The notes under the pieces are model-generated. The model was not told where the DNA came from. It saw nothing but the letters and a program-made list of their open reading frames with translations, and searched no databases. From Bacillota bacterium (GTDB taxonomy: Bacteria; Bacillota; Clostridia; Acetivibrionales; DSM-1351), in the NCBI GenBank assembly GCA_023436515.1, contig JAEZIV010000344.1, forward strand, positions 1-15,985: DNA of 15,985 bases, in the 5' to 3' direction. The first letter of the stretch is position 1; the number at the start of each line of letters is the position of its first letter. Below are positions 8,143 to 14,819 of the stretch, in pieces. Position numbers and translations under genes: made by a program.

Positions 8143-9519
8143 TTAAGCATCATTTGTGAGCTTTAATTTTTCAAGAATATAGAATATGGTACTTAAAGCT
8201 ATTCCTGCAAGTGTAGCCAGAACCATTCCGGTCAATTTTACGTTATCACCGACATTTATGGAAATACCGCTGATACCGATGACAAACACTAAAGCTGTAA
8301 GTATGAGATTCTTTGATTTGCTGTAATCAATTTTAGCTTCTACTATCATTCTTATACCAGATGCTGCTATAACTCCGAAGAGGAGCAGAGAAACACCGCC
8401 CATTACAGGTCCCGGTATACTTGATATAACACCTGACAGCTTACCGAAGAAGGCTATAATAATTGATATGACGCCTGCGCCACCGATTACCCAAACGCTG
8501 TATACTCTTGTTATTGCCATAACGCCCATGTTTTCACCGTATGTGGTAGTGGGGCATGAACCAGTAAACCCTGAGAGTATTGTTGACACGCCGTCTCCCA
8601 GAAGTGATCTATGCAAGCCGGGGTCTTTTGTCAAGTCTCTTCCTACTATATTACCAGTTACAAATAAGTGTCCAATATGCTCTGATAAAACAACCAATGC
8701 TGCTGGTGCGAGTATCAGCATTGCTTTGAGCTCAAAAGTAGGCAGAACCATTTGAGGAAGGCTGAACCAACTCTTTGCAGCAATTACCGAGGTATCCAGG
8801 TAGCCCAGAGCCGCAGACAATCCATAACCTGCAACAACACCAAACAATACAGGTATTACTGAGAGGAAGCCTCTGAAGCAAAGCGTACCGATAACAACTA
8901 TTCCTAAGGTTACAAGTGCAATAATAATACCCTTTGTATCAAAATTTCCATTACTATCGGGGAAAAGCTTAGCCATATCTGCAGCTGTATGAGATAATTC
9001 AAGTCCTATAAGTGCAACTATGGGGCCCATTGCAGCAGGGGGCAGAACAACATCCAACCAACGAGTACCTACCTTACCAATAATCAACGCCGCTACCACG
9101 AAAACCACACCACACAAAATGAATCCGCCCAATGCAGTCTTAAAATTATTCACATAATCACCTGAGCTTGCTACAATTGCAGCTGTGGGAGAAAGGAATG
9201 CAAAGCTTGAACCAAGAAATGCTGGCGCTCTTCCCTTACAGATAAACAGATAAATCAAGGTACCTATACCATTTAAGAGAAGTACCAGTGCAGGATCAAT
9301 AACCTGAATGCTGTTGTATTGCGCCAATTGGTCCGGACTCAACTGTTCAAATGTTAATTTGAGAGTTTCTAGAAAATGGCTTTTTGCATAACTGTTAAAT
9401 AAGAATGGAACTAGAACTGATGCACCAAACATTGCAAACAAGTGCTGAAAACTGAGTGGAAGTCCCTTAAGAAAAGGAACCTTTTCCTCAACCTGAATAA
9501 CCGGTCTGGAATTCTCCAT
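8143..9519 (-). CDS. uraA: Uracil permease, NCS2 family (UraA/PyrP)
   Basis: The 458-residue membrane protein imports uracil, probably by proton symport, feeding pyrimidine salvage. It is strongly hydrophobic, with about 12-14 membrane segments. It carries NCS2 signatures: LGSSFAFLSP (103-112), SEHIGHLFVTGN (279-290), a CPTTTYGENMGV segment (322-333) and PGPVMGGVSLLLFG. E280 and E329 fall where E. coli UraA has its substrate-binding glutamates E241 and E290. It is slightly longer than UraA because of an extra loop near residues 45-75. The ATG follows GGGGG at 7 bases. Its leader is a complete PyrR attenuator, which strongly supports a uracil substrate over xanthine or uric acid. No other pyr gene lies in the window, so it is a stand-alone member of the PyrR regulon. 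PyrP is the equivalent name in Bacillus. Confidence 0.95.
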   Translation of the reverse strand: MENSRPVIQVEEKVPFLKGLPLSFQHLFAMFGASVLVPFLFNSYAKSHFLETLKLTFEQLSPDQLAQYNSIQVIDPALVLLLNGIGTLIYLFICKGRAPAFLGSSFAFLSPTAAIVASSGDYVNNFKTALGGFILCGVVFVVAALIIGKVGTRWLDVVLPPAAMGPIVALIGLELSHTAADMAKLFPDSNGNFDTKGIIIALVTLGIVVIGTLCFRGFLSVIPVLFGVVAGYGLSAALGYLDTSVIAAKSWFSLPQMVLPTFELKAMLILAPAALVVLSEHIGHLFVTGNIVGRDLTKDPGLHRSLLGDGVSTILSGFTGSCPTTTYGENMGVMAITRVYSVWVIGGAGVISIIIAFFGKLSGVISSIPGPVMGGVSLLLFGVIAASGIRMIVEAKIDYSKSKNLILTALVFVIGISGISINVGDNVKLTGMVLATLAGIALSTIFYILEKLKLTNDA

Positions 9520-9553
9520 GTGTAAATCCCCCTATTATTTTTATTGTGGACAT

Positions 9554-9586
9554 AAAAAAACCTTACTGCCTGTCGGCGCAGTAAGG
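9554..9586 (-). terminator. PyrR-controlled attenuator terminator in uracil permease leader
   Basis: On the minus strand CCTTACTGC (9586-9578) pairs perfectly with GCAGTAAGG (9569-9561) around an 8-base loop, followed by TTTTTTT (9560-9554). It ends 34 bases before the permease ATG. Its 5' arm CCTTACT can instead pair with AGTAAGG at 9674-9668 next to the PyrR loop, forming the antiterminator. Confidence 0.93.
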
Positions 9587-9667
9587 TAGGGTTTCATTCA
9601 TCAAGACATGCTATCTCGATATACCTTCGTACTGAATACTCTACACTGAGTACGATGTATTATACTC

Positions 9668-9700
9668 CCTTACTAGCCTCTCTGGACTAATTTAAAAAGT
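9668..9700 (-). promoter_or_regulatory. PyrR-binding RNA element (anti-antiterminator) of uracil permease
   Basis: Minus-strand AGTCCAGAGAGGCT (9688-9675) is an exact form of the conserved PyrR-binding loop. TTAG and CTAG plus CC/GG close the loop with a bulged T, and an outer helix can form between CTTTTT (9700-9695) and AAGGGAG. UMP- or UTP-loaded PyrR should stabilise this hairpin, free the terminator at 9554-9586 and switch the permease off. Without it, AGTAAGG pairs with the terminator arm and transcription continues. A further hairpin (TCGTACT/AGTACGA, 9627-9655) sits inside the antiterminator loop. Confidence 0.93.
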
Positions 9701-9717
9701 TTTTTTATCCGCTGACA

Positions 9718-9747
9718 AGTATATCACATATATTCATCAAATGTCTA
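9718..9747 (-). promoter_or_regulatory. Sigma-A promoter of the uracil permease, extended -10
   Basis: On the minus strand TAGACA (9747-9742; five of six to TTGACA), an 18-base spacer and TATACT (9723-9718; five of six to TATAAT) form a promoter. A TG dinucleotide one base before the -10 makes it an extended -10. Transcription should start near 9711, just ahead of the PyrR element, giving a leader of about 190 nt. Confidence 0.75.
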
Positions 9748-9803
9748 CAAATTATCTAAATATTGTTCAGCTTTTTTAGCTTTATGTTAATTGATCTTTC
9801 CAT

Positions 9804-9991
9804 GCGGTGCTTCAGATATTAAAAGCTCGGTACTTCCAGACAAACAAAATATAAGGTGTCGTACACGAACAACAAAAAATAATAAGCCCTTCGGCATTCC
9901 ACTGCTTCCGGACTTCGGCTTTGCGGTACTTCCAGACAAGCAATTGACATGCGACATACACCCCGCGCGAAAAATAAAAAAGCCTTTCGGC
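9804..9991. repeat. Degenerate tandem repeat, period about 96 bases, between murG and uracil permease
   Basis: GGTACTTCCAGACAA occurs exactly at 9829-9843 and 9925-9939. Both copies are followed, at identical distance, by an A-rich block and AAGCCyTTCGGC (ending 9895 and 9991). Each is also preceded by a weaker copy of the box (TGCGGTGCTTCAGATA at 9803-9818; TGCTTCCGGAC at 9903-9913) 23-24 bases earlier. The unit is thus box, box, A-rich tract, small GC hairpin. The second unit merges into the murG terminator. I do not recognise a named element; an intergenic repeat family copy or a local duplication are both possible. This accounts for most of the gene-free stretch 9520-10013, together with the permease control region. 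Confidence 0.7.
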
Positions 9992-10001
9992 TTTTATTTT
10001 T
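9970..10001 (-). terminator. Intrinsic terminator after murG
   Basis: On the minus strand, an AT-rich outer stem with AAAAGCC (9995-9989) and GGCTTTT (9984-9978) around GAAA forms a hairpin followed by TTATTTTT. It begins 12 bases after the murG stop and marks the end of the mur cluster transcript. Symmetric A and T tracts mean it could also act on the plus strand. Confidence 0.85.
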
Positions 10002-10013
10002 TGATTGCATAGA

Positions 10014-11111
10014 CTATTTTATTAATTTTTCTATTAGTGAGTATATTTTTTCAACTGAATCAATTACGCGGTTTTTTGTGGCATCCACAGCCATCTTCTG
10101 TAATATATCCCTGTTTTCAATAAGGCTGCATACCTTGCTATATAAAACATCCGCGTTTAGCTCACTTTCCAGTATAACAACAGCGCCGCCGTCCTTTTCC
10201 AACGAGCGAGCATTATGCTCCTGGTGGTTGGCAGTTACATAGGGGGACGGAATCAGTATAGCTGGAGTACCCATTGTCTGGAGCTCGCTGATGGTGATGG
10301 CTCCGGCGCGACATATCATCAAATCGCTTGCAGTATAAATCTGAGCCACATCATATATATAAGGTACTACCTTCACCATCTTCTTATATTTCTCATCAAG
10401 GCAGATTGAAAGATTAATATCGTTGAACTGAGCTTCCCCAGTTGCAAAAATCAGATTGAATTCTCCCTTAAAACGTGTATTAAGCATTTCTGCTATGGTT
10501 TCATTTATTTTTCTTGCACCTCTGCTGCCCCCCATTGCCACAACGAGAGGCTTGCCCTCTACCAGGTCAAGCTTTTTCAGGGACACATGACGGTTAGCTG
10601 TAAGAAGCTCCTGCCTTACGGGATTTCCCGTATAATAAAGCTTGTCTTTATTCTTAAAATATTTTTCTGCATCCTTGAAGCTGACAGCTACACAACTAAC
10701 GTACTTTTCAAGCAGTCTGTTTGTAATTCCCGGAAAGGCATTTGATTCGTGAATCAGAGTTGGAAGCTTCTTTTTGGCTGCCATGTATAAAACCGGACCG
10801 CAGACGTAGCCTCCTGTGCCTATGACAATATCCGGCTTAAGCCTTTTTATTAGCTTTGAGGCTTGAAAGAAGCTCTGTGCTAGCTCCTTCAATGCAACAA
10901 TAGTATCAAAGGACAGCTTTCTTCTAAAGCCCCTGACAGTTATTGTTTCAAGAGTAAAGCCTTCTCTTGGAACAAGCTTTGTTTCCAGTCCTCTCTTGGT
11001 TCCCACAAAAGTTACCTCAGCAGTGGGATTTTTCTCAAGTATATACTTTGCTATAGCAAGGCCGGGATTTATATGTCCTCCTGTGCCTCCTCCCGCAATT
11101 AAAACCTTCAT
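10014..11111 (-). CDS. murG: MurG, lipid II synthase (UDP-GlcNAc transferase)
   Basis: MurG adds GlcNAc from UDP-GlcNAc to lipid I at the cytoplasmic membrane face, giving lipid II. With the start used here the protein has 365 residues, normal for the family. Signatures are GGGTGGH at 7-13, GTGGYVCGP near 108-116, HESNAFPG near 121-128, GGSRGA at 194-199, RAGAITISEL near 268-277 and the donor-site segment ANHQEHNA near 294-301. I chose the ATG at 11111, preceded by GGAGG at six bases. An in-frame TTG at 11123 would add four residues but lies inside the Shine-Dalgarno sequence itself, so is unlikely. It is the last gene of the cluster, 63 bases after ftsW and directly before a terminator. Confidence 0.97.
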   Translation of the reverse strand: MKVLIAGGGTGGHINPGLAIAKYILEKNPTAEVTFVGTKRGLETKLVPREGFTLETITVRGFRRKLSFDTIVALKELAQSFFQASKLIKRLKPDIVIGTGGYVCGPVLYMAAKKKLPTLIHESNAFPGITNRLLEKYVSCVAVSFKDAEKYFKNKDKLYYTGNPVRQELLTANRHVSLKKLDLVEGKPLVVAMGGSRGARKINETIAEMLNTRFKGEFNLIFATGEAQFNDINLSICLDEKYKKMVKVVPYIYDVAQIYTASDLMICRAGAITISELQTMGTPAILIPSPYVTANHQEHNARSLEKDGGAVVILESELNADVLYSKVCSLIENRDILQKMAVDATKNRVIDSVEKIYSLIEKLIK

Positions 11112-11174
11112 ATTAACCTCCAAATGCTATCAGGACTGAAAGCATTAGCTTTTATCTATATCTATAAATTTTAA

Positions 11175-12287
11175 TTAGAATCGCTCGTAATTTGAATACC
11201 TGGATATATTAAGCAGGATACCTACACCAAACATAAGGAACATAAGTGAGGTCCCCCCATAGCTAAAAAACGGCAGTGAAATACCTGTTGAAGGTATTGT
11301 GTTTGTAACAACAGCCACATTAAATAAAAACTGTATTCCAATCAAGGAGGTAATACCTGACGCCATTAAGCTTCCAAAGATATCAGGAGCATTCATAGCC
11401 ACCTTTATACCTCTCCAAATGAACACAAGAAATAGAAGCATTACTGCAATTGAACCCAAATACCCCAGCTCCTCGGCGAGAACAGCAAAAATGTAATCAT
11501 TAAAGGGCTCAGGTATATAGAGATATTTTTGCATACTTTGCCCCAGACCTTTTCCGAAGATCCCGCCCGAGCCGATGGCAAGCAGCGACTGTACTGTCTG
11601 CCAGCCCTCATCTCTAGCATATGCAAATGGGTCAAGCCAGGCCTTTACCCTATCAAATCTATATGGGGCTAAGAGAATTGCTGCCGCCCCTGCGACTACT
11701 ACCGGAACTGCCATTGCTACGAAATGAGAAATCTTTGCTCCGGCACAAAAAAGTACAATAAAAGCAGTTAGTACAATGATAATAGTCCCGCTCAAGTGGG
11801 GCTCAATCACTACCAGTCCGGCAATAAAACCTATTAAAGCGAGATATGGCAATAATCCCTTTGTAAAGGATTGTAGAACTTCTCTTCTCTTTGACAAGCT
11901 AAAGGATAAAAACATTATCAATGCTATTTTTGCAAGCTCTGAGGGCTGTATTGTTTTTGAGCCCACCCCCAGCCATCTCTGAGCACCATTCCTAACCTGA
12001 CCCACACCGGGTATAAGAACAAGAATAAGGAGTCCTATACTTACCATTAACAGAATGGGAGAAATCTTTCCCCATTTTCTATAATCAAAGTTCATCGCTA
12101 CTATTAGTACCACTAAACTCAGCGCCATGTATTGGAGCTGAGGTATTAAGAGCATAAATGAATTCCCAACTTCCTTGACAGAAAAGTAATAGCTTGAGCT
12201 AAAAACCATAATGGTACCAAATGATAACAATAATACTACAGCTGCAAATATCCAAAAGTCAAAAGGCTTCTTGTTTTTGTTTTTCAT
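11175..12287 (-). CDS. ftsW: SEDS-family peptidoglycan glycosyltransferase FtsW/SpoVE
   Basis: This polytopic membrane protein of 370 residues, with about ten membrane helices, belongs to the SEDS glycan polymerases that work with a class B PBP to join lipid II units at the septum. Hallmarks are WLGVGSKTIQPSELAK (105-120), EPHLSGTI (162-169), the extracellular loop PEPFNDYIFAVLAEELGYLG (259-278) with the presumed catalytic Asp D264, and the C-terminal TIPSTGISLPFFSYGGTS. Position between mraY and murG fits either the division paralogue FtsW or the sporulation paralogue SpoVE, which occupies this slot in Bacillus. Sequence alone does not settle which. The ATG has GGAGG six bases upstream. The 77-base gap after mraY is where murD would normally be. 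Confidence 0.93.
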   Translation of the reverse strand: MKNKNKKPFDFWIFAAVVLLLSFGTIMVFSSSYYFSVKEVGNSFMLLIPQLQYMALSLVVLIVAMNFDYRKWGKISPILLMVSIGLLILVLIPGVGQVRNGAQRWLGVGSKTIQPSELAKIALIMFLSFSLSKRREVLQSFTKGLLPYLALIGFIAGLVVIEPHLSGTIIIVLTAFIVLFCAGAKISHFVAMAVPVVVAGAAAILLAPYRFDRVKAWLDPFAYARDEGWQTVQSLLAIGSGGIFGKGLGQSMQKYLYIPEPFNDYIFAVLAEELGYLGSIAVMLLFLVFIWRGIKVAMNAPDIFGSLMASGITSLIGIQFLFNVAVVTNTIPSTGISLPFFSYGGTSLMFLMFGVGILLNISRYSNYERF

Positions 12288-12364
12288 TAATTTCCTCCAG
12301 CCTTACCCATATTCCATATATTGTGATTATATGAAATCATTTCTCTATTAATTCCATTTGGCAC

Positions 12365-13348
12365 TTAGTATGTCCCAACACCCATTATCATAAGTGATAC
12401 AATAGCCAGTACAACTGTTATAGAAATAAACACCGTCACTACCTTAGTCTCTTTCCAGCCCTTTAATTCAAAGTGGTGGTGGATAGGCGCCATTTTAAAT
12501 ATTCTCTTGCCCGTAAGCTTGAAGGACCCCACCTGAAGTATGACTGAAATGTTTTCAATAAGATAAATGCCTCCGATTATGATAAGGATAAGAGGCATTC
12601 TCATCATTATCACTATTGCGGTTACTGCACCACCCAGAGCGAGACTTCCGGTATCACCCATAAAAACCTTTGCAGGATGAATATTAAAAGCAAGAAATCC
12701 AAGGCAGCCTCCGGCTATTGAAGCTGAAAAAACCTTTAAGTAACCCCACTCACTATTTGTCAGGGATACAATGGTAAAAAAGATTGCAACTACCAGTGTA
12801 ACCCCGGCGCATAAGCCATCAAGCCCATCAGTGATATTAACACCATTGGCAAAAAAATACATAAATACTACAATAAACAGGAAGTACATCCAAGGCTGAA
12901 CTATGTAGTCTGTAAAAGGAATTACTATGGAGCTGCCTGCTTCAGTGTACCTGATAACATAAAAAGCAAAGGCCACACAAACCAGTAGCTGCAAAAAGGT
13001 TTTTTGTCCGGCGAATAGCCCATCCTTTCTTTTCTTGATAACCTTTATAAAGTCGTCTATAAAACCTATCGCTCCAAACCCGAGAGTAGCAAGCAATACA
13101 GGAATTACCTCCGGATACTTCTGAGAAAAGTAAAGGGTTACCAAGGTGAGAGGTATTAGAAATATAAAGGCCCCCATAGTTGGTGTACCTGTTTTTTTTA
13201 AGTGTGATTGCGGGCCATCATCTCTGACTGTCTGACCAAACTTCAGTCTTCTCAAAAACGGTATGAGTATCGGACCGGCAGCAATGGATAATACAAACGT
13301 GGCCGCAAAGGCCAAAATATGTTCAGATGTTAATGAAAAAGTAAGCAA
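12365..13348 (-). CDS. mraY: MraY, phospho-MurNAc-pentapeptide transferase
   Basis: MraY transfers phospho-MurNAc-pentapeptide to undecaprenyl phosphate, forming lipid I. The 327-residue protein is rich in membrane helices and keeps all family motifs: DDGPQSHLKKTGTPTMG (43-59), the catalytic DD at 98-99, NGVNITDGLDGL with N171, D174 and D177, FMGDTGS with D232, and the HHH triad at 290-292 in APIHHHFELKGW. Translation appears to start at a TTG (13348), with a strong GGGGGGAAG five bases upstream and no alternative ATG nearby. It starts 19 bases after the murF stop, so the two are certainly cotranscribed and may be translationally linked. Confidence 0.97.
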   Translation of the reverse strand: MLTFSLTSEHILAFAATFVLSIAAGPILIPFLRRLKFGQTVRDDGPQSHLKKTGTPTMGAFIFLIPLTLVTLYFSQKYPEVIPVLLATLGFGAIGFIDDFIKVIKKRKDGLFAGQKTFLQLLVCVAFAFYVIRYTEAGSSIVIPFTDYIVQPWMYFLFIVVFMYFFANGVNITDGLDGLCAGVTLVVAIFFTIVSLTNSEWGYLKVFSASIAGGCLGFLAFNIHPAKVFMGDTGSLALGGAVTAIVIMMRMPLILIIIGGIYLIENISVILQVGSFKLTGKRIFKMAPIHHHFELKGWKETKVVTVFISITVVLAIVSLMIMGVGTY

Positions 13349-13367
13349 AATAACTTCCCCCCGTATA

Positions 13368-14759
13368 TTATTCCGGAATATTCTCCGTCTTTAATAAGCC
13401 TTCGGCAATCTGTTCCATTTTCATGCCCCTTGAGCCCTTTATTAAAATGTAATCTCCCTGCCTAATAATATTAAGTAATAATTCTAAAGCATCAGAATTA
13501 TTATTAAAATGGCTCAGCTTAATTGAAGTATTCCCAGAATCCGAAATTGCCCGGGTTATATTTTCGGCATCTTTTCCAACAGATATCAGGTAATCAATTT
13601 TTTTGTCTTTAATAAAGCAGCCCACAGAATAATGGAGTTCCTTTGCCAAGTCCCCCATTTCAAGCATATCTCCTAGCACTGCTATCCCTCGGGTTTTTAC
13701 AGACAGCTCTTCAAGAACGTCAATAGCAGCCTGCATGGATTGTGGACTGGCGTTATACGCATCATTAATGATTTTTATTCCATTATGGGCAACAATATTT
13801 TGTCTCATATTACCGGGACTGTAAGATGCAATACCCTGAATAATAGTTTCCATGGAAATACCCATTTCAAGACCTACAGCGATTGCTGCCAATGCATTAT
13901 ATACATTATGTACCCCGGGAACGGGTATTCTAACCTTGAATGTATCCCCCTTCAGCGATATGCTGAAGCTGGTTCCCTCTTCACCCATTGATTGATAGTT
14001 TTCGGCTCTATAATCAAGCTCCGGCGACATTCCATAGAATACAGTCCTGAAGCCAAGCCTGCCCTCCTGCTCCTTGAGGCGGCAGTCATCACCGTTAAGA
14101 ACTACCAGACCATCGGGACTCAGCCCTTCCAGTATTTCCAGCTTTGCCCGGAGTATTCCCTCCTGAGAACCTAGCTTTTCAATGTGAGATACACCTATAT
14201 TTGTTATTACGGCAATTTGGGGTCTTGCAACAGCAGTAAGCCTGCTGATTTCCCCAAAACCACTCATTCCCATCTCAATTACGGCCACCTCATGCTTATC
14301 CTCTAAATTAAGCATTGTTAAAGGCAGTCCTATTTCATTATTAAAATTACCCTGAGTTTTCAGAACTTCAAACCTTGAAGCCAAAACGCAGGCTATCATG
14401 TCCTTTGTACTTGTTTTTCCAACACTTCCAGTCACTCCAACCACAGGTATATTATACTTGTTTCTATGCCAGGCAGCAATATCTCGCAGAGCCTTAGCTG
14501 TATCCTTAACGAGAACTGCACAGCAGTTTTTTCTCCGGGGTATGCTTTTTTCGGTAAGGCATATTGAAGCACCGCTTTCAAAACACTGATCTATGTAATC
14601 ATGACCATCAAACCGCTCTCCGACCAAAGGTATAAACAAATTGTCCTTTGTCACCTTCCTTGAATCTGTTGTAATGCCAACAAAAACCCTTTCTGTATTT
14701 CCCCAGAGCAGTTGTCCGTCAACAGCCGCTATTAATTCTGAACAGTCATAAGATACCAT
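13368..14759 (-). CDS. murF: MurF, UDP-MurNAc-tripeptide:D-Ala-D-Ala ligase
   Basis: MurF is the cytoplasmic ATP-dependent ligase that adds D-Ala-D-Ala to UDP-MurNAc-tripeptide. The protein has the three Mur ligase domains: an N-terminal UDP-binding domain with TTDSRKV and GERFDGHDY, a central domain with P-loop GVTGSVGKTSTKD at about 108-120, NFNNEIGLP and EMGMSGFGE, and a C-terminal domain with NDAYNASPQSM near 332-342. I chose the ATG at 14759 (463 residues). It has a perfect AAGGAGG five bases upstream, and the protein then begins where E. coli MurF does. An in-frame ATG at 14804 would add 15 residues but has no good ribosome site. It lies 60 bases after murE and 19 bases before mraY. Confidence 0.96.
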   Translation of the reverse strand: MVSYDCSELIAAVDGQLLWGNTERVFVGITTDSRKVTKDNLFIPLVGERFDGHDYIDQCFESGASICLTEKSIPRRKNCCAVLVKDTAKALRDIAAWHRNKYNIPVVGVTGSVGKTSTKDMIACVLASRFEVLKTQGNFNNEIGLPLTMLNLEDKHEVAVIEMGMSGFGEISRLTAVARPQIAVITNIGVSHIEKLGSQEGILRAKLEILEGLSPDGLVVLNGDDCRLKEQEGRLGFRTVFYGMSPELDYRAENYQSMGEEGTSFSISLKGDTFKVRIPVPGVHNVYNALAAIAVGLEMGISMETIIQGIASYSPGNMRQNIVAHNGIKIINDAYNASPQSMQAAIDVLEELSVKTRGIAVLGDMLEMGDLAKELHYSVGCFIKDKKIDYLISVGKDAENITRAISDSGNTSIKLSHFNNNSDALELLLNIIRQGDYILIKGSRGMKMEQIAEGLLKTENIPE

Positions 14760-14764
14760 TGCTG

Positions 14765-14771
14765 CCTCCTT
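14765..14771 (-). promoter_or_regulatory. Ribosome binding site that decides the murF start
   Basis: Minus-strand AAGGAGG lies five bases before the ATG at 14759 and inside the longer reading frame that would begin at 14804. Its strength and spacing favour the internal ATG as the true murF start. Confidence 0.8.
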
Positions 14772-14819
14772 ACTTGTTATGGCTATATACCTGTCATTCT
14801 CCATATTAGAGTTTCCGGC

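Noticed and set aside
9791..10012. Short overlapping open frames on both strands in the murG-uracil permease gap (73 codons plus, 63 codons minus)
   Set aside because: They follow the tandem repeat and cross the murG terminator. They have no convincing ribosome site or known domain, and the similar peptide in both halves is explained by the DNA duplication.
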